22,797 bases of DNA. Source: Puniceicoccales bacterium. GTDB lineage: Bacteria; Verrucomicrobiota; Verrucomicrobiia; Opitutales; JAIRLG01. The notes beneath the pieces were generated by a model. That model made no database searches. It was not told where the DNA came from and saw only the letters and a program-made list of their open reading frames with translations. Where the stretch lies: positions 1-22,797 of the forward strand of contig JAITKE010000082.1 in NCBI GenBank assembly GCA_031278595.1. The letters are read 5' to 3'. Positions 9,801 to 16,469 of the stretch are shown piece after piece. The stretch's first letter is position 1. Each line of letters begins with the position of its first letter. Made by a program: the position numbers and the translations under genes.

Positions 9801-12565
9801 TGCCTTAAAAAAGGAGGGCCATAGGTCAGTTCTTCATGGTTACCATACTCATGATTAAAAATTTCCAGCCAGCCTCCGATGTAACGCTGAAGACTCTCCT
9901 CGGCCCAAAGATAAACAGCACCGACATCCGGCTTTTCCATCCGGACGATCAACGGTATGGCCCTGCAGAAGGCAGCATAGGCGCCGTCGAGACAACGACC
10001 TTCCTCAACGGGATTATCGATGGCGTTCCAAACGAAGCGTTGAAACGCATCGTCAGCCAAAAACGACTGAAAATTCTTCGCTCCCGTTGCGCGCCGAATC
10101 GGGCCAAAGAGGCGTTCGTACTCCGCATGGTCACTATGCCCCGGCGTTCCAGCTCCTTGACTTTCCAGCTGCCTCACCCGATGAAGCAGCTCCCCCAAGG
10201 CACAAAGGCACCTAAGCCCAGAATCCACACTTTTAACAAACTTCCCAAGCAGCATAGCACAAACTATAGCCTCCGAATAGATCTTAAGGGGCATCCCATT
10301 AATACGGACACTAAATTCTCCCAAGAGGTCCAAGGCTCCCCTAAGACGAACCTCATCATACAAATCCCGCGCCACGTAAGCGCTGCGACTAATCAGGCTC
10401 TGGTTCGCGGCTCTCACATCAGTCCACCAATGTCCATTGGTAAAATTCCAGCTGCTACCCTCCTTCACCCAATCATCAAACACTCGACTCTTGATTGTAT
10501 CAACAAATTCCCAAGCATCCGGAAAGAACGACTTTAGCCAATCCTGCCATCTATTCACGGGAAGCCTTTGCCACAGGCAGGCGGGATAATTCACGTGCGA
10601 CCTCGGAGAATCCGCGTCCCAATTAGACACCGCCGGCATGTCCAGACCCCAAGATGGACTACGCAAGTGTTTACCCTTTCCAAACAGACAGTGGGCGAAC
10701 CAAATAACCGCTTCATACGATGATCCAAAACGCGTACGCCAATCATTTGGTACGACCGGCGGGATCCATATCCGCGTTTCCTGTTCTATCCACGGCATGA
10801 CACCAAAACTATCCGCATAACATTTAAAAAGCCCCGAATCATCTATATAATCCGAACAATCTCCCAACATATGTGAGTGACGACTCATTATCCACTTTTC
10901 GGCATTTCCCTTCTTTTTCGTAAAAACTCTTTGTTTTTCCTGTTCAAACTTCTCCTTCCACCCATTCAATTCGTCTTCTATCTTCGCCCAACAGCGATTC
11001 ACCAAATCTTCATTTAGTCCTCCGTCCGGGTACTGCACCAGGAGCTCGGCCAGACCGGATTCTTGGAAGAACCGAAGGACGAAGTCATCTCCTTGTACCA
11101 TCGCCGCCCCACGCTCAGAGACGCTCAGGCAAACCCCTTCCAGAAACTCATGCGACTTCCAGGGCGCCATCGAGAGATAGAGCATCAGAAGACAGTGGGC
11201 CTGCTCCGGAGATTTCCGATGTTCGACGGCCAGGCGGATGTAGGCCCGACGCATGGGAGCGATATACTGCCCCTCAAACCGCATCCTAGCATCCGCATCC
11301 TCCGGATCAGGAACCCCCAAAACCTGGCAAAACGCACCCATCGGCTCATGCCAACTCTCATGGAGGTAACGAGCGCTTCCCTCCAGTCCTTCCAATTTCC
11401 CCGCCAACTCATCCAGGCGTGTGTAACCACGCTCCGACGGAAAACCCGCAGGGCGTGGAGCCCCTCGAATCAAACTCCCTGCATTCGTTTCTGCCAGCTC
11501 TTTAAGGAACGCCGCCCAATGGGGGCAGCCGTTGTCACTGAGCTTCTCCTCAAACTCCGTCTTCCCGACCTCACGTAGGAGCACCCGCAAACCCTTCTCG
11601 TCCTCATCGTCACTCTCTTGGCTGAAAATAAGGTTCAGAGTTGCATTATTTATAAAACCAGGTACACCCGATGACAAAGCAGCATTCCGAAATCGCTTAA
11701 GATAAGCTGCTCGCGCAGTATCCATCTCCGCAGAAGTGACCAGAGTTTTCAGGGCCTCCGTTTCCTCCGGCGTAAAAAAGGACAGCTTCAGGGCCCACCA
11801 ATTGGTGGCCTCTTCCCCCTGCGCCGGGCAGAATATCGCCACCTGCACATCGGCCCGCTGCTCGGCGTTTTCCGGAGGAACGACCTGAATTCGCAGCTGA
11901 AACGCCCCATTCTTCTGCCGCCTTTTGAGCACCCCTAGGGGCAGTGAACGAACCCGTGGGCCCGCTGCTCCATCATCCCCTTCATCCGGCGCCAGCGAGG
12001 CCCCCTTCAAAACCTGCACGGCGCAGAGCTCACACGATTCCGGCAGCAGTTTGCTGAGATCGAGGGTCACCGTTCTCGAATCCCCCAGCGCCGGCAGCAG
12101 GAGGCGTGTGAGGTTCAAAGACGTCGTCAGGGTCTTGGAGACTCTAAAAGACTTATCAGACGTAGGGACGACGCAACCCGTTCGCTGAAGCCAGGAGACA
12201 AGCGGCTCCCTCGCCCTAATCTTCTCGACCTGCGCTTTCAATCCTTCAAACTCGAGCTCTTCTTTTCGAGCTTGCTTCCCTTTCTTCTCATCCTCAGATT
12301 TGGTAGTTCGTGTATCCTGAGGGTCATCGGTTTGGTTTAAAAAGCTAAACGCCGTCCTTCGCTGCGCTGATCCTGCTCCTATACTCACGCTTTTTATTTC
12401 TCCCGCCGATACCGAAACGACTTTTTTGGCCTCGTAGCAGAAATCCTCCAGCTCCTTCTGTCCTGCAGACAGATCCTCACAGTTAAACCCGAGTATCGCC
12501 GCTCCCAGGCCGAAGAGAAACCTCGTTTTTCCCTTTATCGAAAGGCCCTTTCCTCTGTTTTTCAT
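6812..12565 (-). CDS. Giant secreted protein with N- and C-terminal RSLP modules (paralogue A), unknown function
   Basis: This 1917-residue protein belongs to no family I recognise. It starts at an ATG preceded by GAGAG six bases upstream. The N-terminus (basic residues, hydrophobic FLFGLGAAILGF, then a possible LSA|G site near residue 34) suggests a Sec signal peptide. A charged stretch (about 80-118) leads to module A1 (about 120-265; core GDD..AGPRVRSLPLG at 197-211). The body (about 420-1410) is paralogous to the downstream giant gene. Matching blocks include YLSMAPW/FLSMSPY, CLWQRLP/CLWKTIP, TYGPPFLRHKVNPI (914-927), FSYITPFSP (991-999) and FFKHFN (1193-1198). Several charged, coiled-coil-like stretches (1335-1356, 1415-1440, 1555-1575) precede a linker with two SPxRGQRxVST repeats (1578-1606). 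Module A2 sits near the C-terminus (about 1661-1806; core CDDLATEGPRVRSLPQG at 1742-1758), followed by a roughly 100-residue basic tail absent from paralogue B. No catalytic motif was seen. Secretion is inferred; function is unknown. Confidence 0.9.
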   Translation of the reverse strand: MKNRGKGLSIKGKTRFLFGLGAAILGFNCEDLSAGQKELEDFCYEAKKVVSVSAGEIKSVSIGAGSAQRRTAFSFLNQTDDPQDTRTTKSEDEKKGKQARKEELEFEGLKAQVEKIRAREPLVSWLQRTGCVVPTSDKSFRVSKTLTTSLNLTRLLLPALGDSRTVTLDLSKLLPESCELCAVQVLKGASLAPDEGDDGAAGPRVRSLPLGVLKRRQKNGAFQLRIQVVPPENAEQRADVQVAIFCPAQGEEATNWWALKLSFFTPEETEALKTLVTSAEMDTARAAYLKRFRNAALSSGVPGFINNATLNLIFSQESDDEDEKGLRVLLREVGKTEFEEKLSDNGCPHWAAFLKELAETNAGSLIRGAPRPAGFPSERGYTRLDELAGKLEGLEGSARYLHESWHEPMGAFCQVLGVPDPEDADARMRFEGQYIAPMRRAYIRLAVEHRKSPEQAHCLLMLYLSMAPWKSHEFLEGVCLSVSERGAAMVQGDDFVLRFFQESGLAELLVQYPDGGLNEDLVNRCWAKIEDELNGWKEKFEQEKQRVFTKKKGNAEKWIMSRHSHMLGDCSDYIDDSGLFKCYADSFGVMPWIEQETRIWIPPVVPNDWRTRFGSSYEAVIWFAHCLFGKGKHLRSPSWGLDMPAVSNWDADSPRSHVNYPACLWQRLPVNRWQDWLKSFFPDAWEFVDTIKSRVFDDWVKEGSSWNFTNGHWWTDVRAANQSLISRSAYVARDLYDEVRLRGALDLLGEFSVRINGMPLKIYSEAIVCAMLLGKFVKSVDSGLRCLCALGELLHRVRQLESQGAGTPGHSDHAEYERLFGPIRRATGAKNFQSFLADDAFQRFVWNAIDNPVEEGRCLDGAYAAFCRAIPLIVRMEKPDVGAVYLWAEESLQRYIGGWLEIFNHEYGNHEELTYGPPFLRHKVNPILGEPHEPIPVYRFAHMEGRRAIEDFLIPLKTGVFPASSDEANGIFYCGGNRMHSSRVSEDEYRFSYITPFSPIKIFYHDARELCRRRLAPGRTEGERELDKLSFDERLQMKDILHLAFTVEPARREFLGFVAPVGDGVGRSGGQDSAALSYAAVCTGDPKSVSRRISEFNKHARYWKLGYENNQVFWYPSLELWKKLTVELGYAFEKDGGGQPTDLATYDYQPPTPKFGRFHGNPGSGGTVDPEESLVNNLARMRNVPGNPGTSLFFKHFNDFWERNEGDWELDSPGEGDKLKRLKVAKEEKVRALNQLMAVPEEDAVVSAKLNELGLRSIDILDTREARKAKLRELYRDFVAIAQIGSIEELRRWLADRGRNDFVWEMYFLPTGREIALAQVGFSNRGVMRRLMEDYQRMSEEKKVAEKAYEDELKKHYRSPLHPRNAGDKRALPEPEKFSFCWDGQQVVDYGGEQQKLLYRLAYPDGQGMEGEDRNRFRAELGELQKNLENLRQMEADLPEWESRSGVANEMAKDLSTWNTIAHGVHWETGAELVTDEEWMEATVISDAFIDKYGNMDALREQLNTARAQEREISQKYCLASGVGGSMYVALGGSMIIAGPERLREFIATFVSTHGSREHLEGRIKELKARLEGRRRESPARGQRNVSTDGGPGGGSPVRGQRIVSTGNRGAAPEEEAPGDLGEVTTLRVVPVDNHGFLLDSDGHVVISQRLDVFDSAGDKRDPTSLRSFLERLGCVIYGPSGTRLHAFGAHRKDFLLENPQARRVNFDWENLVKMRNERAVPEGVPYVVFVFGDGTLAPSMCDDLATEGPRVRSLPQGIIVKKASGERRMVELNLSPNWKEVCVFVYESPRDSRDRPCLHFAFLHPGSSLSVSAFPRECVLDTTSIASWTDEEILREWAAVEWVIKNGNFQEPPYPLDFYRCVRRIQKKGHTRDGLETIYKGRIFSEAKRRSIGGRDIVGQLDPPPSAWHRSRLNQR
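7293..7321 (-). repeat. 29-nt exact repeat, copy in giant gene A
   Basis: This is the exact partner of 6165-6193. It encodes the GPRVRSLPQG core of the C-terminal module of gene A. Less exact versions of the same core are at about 11934-11960 (A1) and 5498-5540 (B2). Confidence 0.85.
7748..7834 (-). repeat. Tandem 18-residue repeat in the linker of giant protein A
   Basis: Two copies of the peptide SPxRGQRxVST, offset by 18 residues (54 bases), are separated by a Gly-rich segment. They sit between the body and the C-terminal module of protein A and look like a flexible spacer made by a local tandem duplication. Confidence 0.75.
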
Positions 12566-12625
12566 AAATTGCTCTCTTTCAACAAAATCACCCAGAAGCT
12601 CGAAAATCCATTTTGCCTAAATTTC

Positions 12626-13291
12626 TCACGTCTTCAATCCTTTCGGGGAGTTCTTGGGGGAACTGCCGCCAGGGGGTTCTCGGACTTCCGACTCCTGTTG
12701 TAGCGGACTCTTTTCCCAAACGCAAGTCTTTTTTATCACTTCGGGACGCAGGAAACTGTAGAAGCGGACATTGTCGTGGTGGCCGAAGCGCTTGACGTAG
12801 GCGCGCAGCTCGCCCTCGAAGATGAAGCCGCACTTCTGGATCACACGACCCGAGGCGGTGTTGCAGCTGCGGTGATTGATCTCCAGGCGCTGCAGCGTTG
12901 GCTCCTGGGTGAATAGGAAGGGAATCATCGCCCGGGACGCCTCGGTGGCATAGCCTCGATTCCAAAAGGGCCGACCCAGCCAGTAGTGCATCTCCGCCTT
13001 GTCATGGGCTCGGCAGAGGGAGAAGCCGATAATGCCCAGAAAAGTTCCGCTTTCCCGCGGCGTGATGGCCCAGTAGCGCACCTGGTCCTGCTGCGACGCA
13101 AAGGCCACGTCCCGAAGCCATTGAACGGCCAGCTCCAGGGTGTAGGGATAGGGCGAATAGGTCAGCCCCTTCGCCACTTCGAAGTCATTCAGGTAACGGG
13201 CGATTTCCGCCGCATCGCCCTCCAGCAGCGGCCGCAGGCGCAGCCGCTCCGTCTCCACCGGCAATGCTTTTTCGAGGCCCGGGAGGAACAT
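12626..13291 (-). CDS. GNAT-family N-acetyltransferase (RimJ/RimL type)
   Basis: This is a 221-residue protein with the layout of ribosomal-protein-serine/alanine acetyltransferases. It opens with ETERLRLRPL (13-22), has a central beta-bulge region YWAITPRESGTFLGIIGF, then AEMHYWLGRPFWNRGYATEA, in which RGYATEA is the acetyl-CoA pyrophosphate-binding loop. It ends with the typical N.AS.RVIQKCGFIFEG segment. It transfers acetyl from acetyl-CoA to an amine; the target protein or small molecule is unknown. It starts 15 bases after the stop of the CesT-like gene, so the two are likely co-transcribed. The C-terminal 30 residues (EKSPLQQESEV onward) are beyond the domain and poorly conserved in character. 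Confidence 0.9.
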   Translation of the reverse strand: MFLPGLEKALPVETERLRLRPLLEGDAAEIARYLNDFEVAKGLTYSPYPYTLELAVQWLRDVAFASQQDQVRYWAITPRESGTFLGIIGFSLCRAHDKAEMHYWLGRPFWNRGYATEASRAMIPFLFTQEPTLQRLEINHRSCNTASGRVIQKCGFIFEGELRAYVKRFGHHDNVRFYSFLRPEVIKKTCVWEKSPLQQESEVREPPGGSSPKNSPKGLKT

Positions 13292-13306
13292 GGCGGTTTC
13301 CCCGGT

Positions 13307-13765
13307 TTAGGGTAGTTTTAAAAAGGCCTCCCTGTCCTTCGTCTCCTCCAGAGCCGTCAGGCGCTTTTCCCAATAATCCATCGCATTGACGAAGCGCTCC
13401 ACGTGCTTGTAGAACAGCTCGTCGTCGAGAAATTCCATCGGCATGGACTGGGTGAGCGTCACGCTGCTGCCCGCCTCCGGATCCAATCCCACCCGGGAAC
13501 CGGCCGTTTCCTTCCAGAAGTAATTCGCCACCAGGAGGCGTTCCCCAAAGGCCTCATCCTCCGCCGGCAGCGAGCCGACACAGGCATAGAGCGTCGCGTG
13601 CTCCCCCGTCGAATCCAGGGAACAGCGCAGCATAAAAGTCTCGCCGAAGGATAGCGGGCAGTTCCCCTCCTCGTCCAACTTCAGGTCCGGCAATTCCAGC
13701 TCCCGCCCCATCGCGCCGAGCATGCCGTTCAGCCTCGTCACCCCCTCTTCCCGATTCATCGCCAT
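13307..13765 (-). CDS. CesT-family type III secretion chaperone-like protein
   Basis: This is a 152-residue acidic protein with the CesT/SycT chaperone pattern. A first helix is followed by LxLDEEGNCPLSFGE, a strand-rich section (TLYACVGSLPAEDEAFGERLLVANYFW), then GSRVGLDPEAGSSVTLTQSMPMEFLDDELF and a last helix FVNAMDYWEKRL. Such dimeric proteins bind effectors or other secreted substrates in the cytoplasm and deliver them to the type III export apparatus. The start is the ATG at 13765, which has GGAGGG seven bases upstream; in-frame ATGs at 13819 and 13795 lack this. No needle, basal-body or ATPase genes are in the window, so the partner is not identified. The downstream acetyltransferase or the giant secreted proteins are possible clients only by proximity. 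Confidence 0.82.
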   Translation of the reverse strand: MAMNREEGVTRLNGMLGAMGRELELPDLKLDEEGNCPLSFGETFMLRCSLDSTGEHATLYACVGSLPAEDEAFGERLLVANYFWKETAGSRVGLDPEAGSSVTLTQSMPMEFLDDELFYKHVERFVNAMDYWEKRLTALEETKDREAFLKLP

Positions 13766-13772
13766 CCTTTTA

Positions 13773-13778
13773 CCCTCC
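13773..13778 (-). promoter_or_regulatory. Ribosome binding site deciding the CesT-like start
   Basis: GGAGGG on the - strand lies seven bases before the ATG at 13765. It is one of the strongest Shine-Dalgarno sites in the window and favours this start over the two upstream ATGs. Confidence 0.65.
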
Positions 13779-13863
13779 AATCCAGGGGAAACCATAAGAA
13801 AACCCTCCGGTCGTGGCAATGAAAAAATGAGCAGGGGAACAAAGCGCCAGAACTGATCGGGCC

Positions 13864-14562
13864 TCAGACCTTCTTCTTCACCACCACCGCCACCCTGCGA
13901 TCCTTCGCCAGGGCCGTATGTCCCGCCTCCAGGAAGCCGGAGAAGACGATCATCGGCATGAGCGTACTCCCGCGGCCCAAAATCGTCCCTGGTTGCAGAG
14001 CTGTATTGCTGGCCACCCTGACCTCGTCGCCAATAAAGGCCCCTACCTTTCGCCGATGGGTCGCATAGGACTCCGACGGAGTTTTGATGAGCACATCCCG
14101 ATGATCCAGGCGTAAATTAGCTGTGATGACCATGGCCCCCAGCTGCACATGGTTCCCCACCACCGAATCGCCAACGTAGCTGAAATGCGGCATTTTTGTC
14201 CCCTCCATCAGCAGGGAATTCTTCAGCTCGCAGGCGGTTCCGACGACACTGTGGGCGGCAAGGATAACATTCTGGCGGATGTAGATCCCCGGTTTCAGCT
14301 GGACTCCCTCGCCGATGTAGACGTTGTCCTCAATCGTTCCCAGGTGCGGCAGCTTCACGCTGGGGTGGATGTAGACATTTTTTCCGACCTGGAGTCCGGG
14401 CGGGAACTCGTGCTGGCCATCCCGCAGCGTCGGCACAACCGTCTCCAGCGCCCGTCCGATCTTGGATAGCCAGAGCCAGGGCTCTTCGTCCAGGGGGAAA
14501 TATTCGGCAAAGATTTCCAGTGACTTCGGCCAGTCGAAGAGAGTGGAGGCGGGAAAAGACAT
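13864..14562 (-). CDS. GlmU-C-like left-handed beta-helix acyltransferase
   Basis: This 232-residue protein has a short helical N-terminus (1-55) and then hexapeptide repeats (about 60-205: VGKNVYIHPSVKL, IEDNVYIGEGVQL, IRQNVILAAHSVVG) forming a left-handed beta-helix. The segment KMPHFSYVGDSVVGNHVQLGA (123-143) closely resembles the acetyltransferase half of GlmU, and His126 aligns with the catalytic His of that family. The nucleotidyltransferase half of GlmU is absent. It probably transfers an acyl group to an amino sugar or sugar nucleotide, perhaps for envelope glycans; the substrate is not determined. It lies 46 bases downstream of ftsQ, with an 18-bp tandem repeat in the gap, and 98 bases upstream of the CesT-like gene. 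Confidence 0.82.
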   Translation of the reverse strand: MSFPASTLFDWPKSLEIFAEYFPLDEEPWLWLSKIGRALETVVPTLRDGQHEFPPGLQVGKNVYIHPSVKLPHLGTIEDNVYIGEGVQLKPGIYIRQNVILAAHSVVGTACELKNSLLMEGTKMPHFSYVGDSVVGNHVQLGAMVITANLRLDHRDVLIKTPSESYATHRRKVGAFIGDEVRVASNTALQPGTILGRGSTLMPMIVFSGFLEAGHTALAKDRRVAVVVKKKV

Positions 14563-14565
14563 GAT

Positions 14566-14598
14566 GGATTTTTTATGGAATTAGGATTTTTTATGGAA
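14566..14598 (-). repeat. Tandem direct repeat in the ftsQ-acyltransferase gap
   Basis: The 15-mer GGATTTTTTATGGAA occurs at 14566-14580 and again at 14584-14598, giving an 18-bp period. It lies immediately upstream of the acyltransferase start, so on the transcript it forms an A/U-rich leader repeated twice. It probably arose by slippage or local duplication, and may influence translation initiation. Confidence 0.8.
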
Positions 14599-14608
14599 CC
14601 AACGCATA

Positions 14609-15505
14609 CTAGTTTCTGCGGCGTGGTAGGCGGACGCGGACATCGGAGCCCGAGCGTAAGTCGATGCGCTCCAGTGGAAAGCATTTTTTTAAATGATCCT
14701 CCTGCAGCAGGTAGCGCAGGCGCTGCAGCTGTTCGTCCCAGTGATCGGGGAAGAAGATGATTTTCCTCGCGCAGCGGGCGACAAGTTCCAGGCGCGACCA
14801 GCGGGCCTCGCCGGCTGGATCCCAGTACTCCAGTGAGAGGTACCGGATTTGGGCATAAATTTCCGGATAAATCTCCCGACACCGGCCCAGGAAATCGTCG
14901 ATGGGGCCCAGCCCGCAGCCGAAGTGATAGGTGCCGGCATCTCCCTTCTGCAGCGGACGACCACTCAGGAAAGGGAGGGAATGCAGCCACTGCTCGTCGT
15001 AGCCGAGGCCGTGGAATGCCTTGCCGCTCGCGGCGACGCAGAGCACCTCAGTCCCACCCTTCCCCTGCAGCCGCACCCGCGCGAAGGGCCTTTCCTCCCG
15101 AAGCGTAATCCGTAGGCTCCGGTCCTGGAATTGGCGGGTGACTTCCACCTCCCGCACCTGTTCCAGGAGAAGGAGCCGCCGGCGCAGGGCCTCGAGGTCG
15201 ATTTCCATCAGGTCGATGTGCGGCGGCAGGGCCAGATGGGGAGTCAAGAGCTCGACGGACAGAACCCCATCCGTCCGCAGTTCTATTTTCTCCAGGGGCT
15301 GTGGGTAGAGCCGAAAGGCATGACACCGGTAGGCCCGGGCCAGGCAGCGGTAAGCACTTAGGACGGCCATTAGGGCCAACGTCAGCAGCAGTAGGCCCAG
15401 CACACAGCCCTCGCCGATGCGGCGCCGCAGGGACTTCTCGGCCGCCGGGGGTCGGCGCCGGATCCAGGGGGAAGCGCTAGCCCGTCTTCGCCTAGGCCAT
15501 TGCAT
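14609..15505 (-). CDS. ftsQ: Cell division protein FtsQ (POTRA domain)
   Basis: This is a bitopic inner-membrane divisome protein of 298 residues. It has a very basic cytoplasmic tail (RRRR, RRR, RRR within the first 30 residues), one membrane helix (about 31-53, CVLGLLLLTLALMAVLSAY) and a POTRA-like region (about 66-140: SVELLTPHLALPP..IDLMEIDLEALRRRLLLLEQVREVEVTRQF...LRITLREERPFARV). A beta-rich C-terminal domain with the typical VAASGKAFHG and LPFLSG landmarks follows. FtsQ connects FtsB/FtsL to the late division complex. The start is the ATG at 15505, which overlaps the end of ddl by 14 bases. Gene order ddl-ftsQ matches the classical division and cell-wall cluster, but ftsA and ftsZ do not follow here. 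Confidence 0.85.
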   Translation of the reverse strand: MQWPRRRRASASPWIRRRPPAAEKSLRRRIGEGCVLGLLLLTLALMAVLSAYRCLARAYRCHAFRLYPQPLEKIELRTDGVLSVELLTPHLALPPHIDLMEIDLEALRRRLLLLEQVREVEVTRQFQDRSLRITLREERPFARVRLQGKGGTEVLCVAASGKAFHGLGYDEQWLHSLPFLSGRPLQKGDAGTYHFGCGLGPIDDFLGRCREIYPEIYAQIRYLSLEYWDPAGEARWSRLELVARCARKIIFFPDHWDEQLQRLRYLLQEDHLKKCFPLERIDLRSGSDVRVRLPRRRN

Positions 15506-16469
15506 GGGGTGGCAGTTCTCGAAAGCCGAAGCGGCGGATGGCCGGGTAGACCATTTCGTAGCAGAGCGGGCCGAAATCCAGTCCCGCGCCGTGGGCACTC
15601 CGGGGCAGGAGGCTAGTCTCGGTCATCCCGGGAATCGTGTTGATCTCGAGAAAATAGGGAATGTCCTGCTCCGAGAGGATGAAGTCGACTCTGGCGAAAT
15701 CACGGCAGCCGCAGTAGGTGCAGGCCTTCTCGGTATCGGCCAGCAGGCGTTGCACCACGGCGTTCTCCAGCGGAGCCGGACAGAGGGTATCGCTCAGGCC
15801 GGCCGTGTACTTGTGCGCGTAGTCGTAAAATCCCTCCCGCGGCCGAATCTCGACACAGGACAAGGCACGGTCTCGGAGCCAGCCCACCGTGATTTCCCGA
15901 CCGGAGATAAGTGGCTCCGCCAGCCACAGCCCTTCCGTCGCCTCCCGACGGAATTGCCGCCAGTCCTCTTCGGAAAAAATCCTGCGGACGCCGAGACTGC
16001 TGCCCTTGTTCTCCGGCTTCAGCACGAAGGAGGTCTGACCCAGCTTGTCGCTCAACTCTCCATAGCTCGGCAGTTCCGGACTTTGGAAGGAAACGCAGTT
16101 TGGCAGGCAGACGGAACAACCCCGTAATTTTTCCTTGGTCTGGAGCTTGTGCATGCAGCGTTCGCTGGCGACGATGCCGCTGCCGGCGTAGGCGAATCCC
16201 TCCCGTTCCAGCAAGGCCTGTAGGACTCCGTCCTCCCCAAAGCTCCCATGGATCATCGGGCAGATGATGTCCTGCTCGGGTTTCAGGCCCAGGGGCAGCT
16301 CGTCGCGTTCGAAGACGAGGGATTCCGTCGGGAAGTAGGCCGACAGCGCACGGGCGACTGCCGCCCCGCTGCGCCGAGAAATTTCCCTCTCCTCCGACGA
16401 GCCGCCGGAGAGCACGACGAGGCGGAAGGGATAGGTCCTATCAGTGCAGGTCGTTGTTGGTTCTGGCAT
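15492..16469 (-). CDS. ddl: D-alanine--D-alanine ligase
   Basis: This 325-residue ATP-grasp enzyme joins two D-alanines for peptidoglycan stem peptides. Visible landmarks are LSGGSSEEREIS (20-31), HGSFGEDG (74-81), the ATP-binding KPENKGSSLGV (151-161), YDYAHKYT (215-222) and the metal/substrate loop EINTIPGMTETSLLP (275-289). Length and motif order are normal for Ddl. The start ATG at 16469 lies inside the end of rng (29-base overlap), and the end overlaps ftsQ by 14 bases, so rng-ddl-ftsQ is almost certainly one transcript with translational coupling. Confidence 0.95.
   Translation of the reverse strand: MPEPTTTCTDRTYPFRLVVLSGGSSEEREISRRSGAAVARALSAYFPTESLVFERDELPLGLKPEQDIICPMIHGSFGEDGVLQALLEREGFAYAGSGIVASERCMHKLQTKEKLRGCSVCLPNCVSFQSPELPSYGELSDKLGQTSFVLKPENKGSSLGVRRIFSEEDWRQFRREATEGLWLAEPLISGREITVGWLRDRALSCVEIRPREGFYDYAHKYTAGLSDTLCPAPLENAVVQRLLADTEKACTYCGCRDFARVDFILSEQDIPYFLEINTIPGMTETSLLPRSAHGAGLDFGPLCYEMVYPAIRRFGFRELPPHAMA

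Noticed and set aside
9089..10537. Open frames on the + strand opposite giant gene A (239 and 233 codons)
   Set aside because: They lie antisense to a region of A conserved with paralogue B, have no ribosome binding site and no domain-like composition.
1889..12565. Giant proteins as polymorphic toxins, Rhs/YD-repeat or autotransporter adhesins
   Set aside because: There are no YD repeats, no beta-barrel terminal domain, no RHS core motif and no toxin/immunity pair. The aromatic-rich, motif-ordered bodies do not resemble these families.
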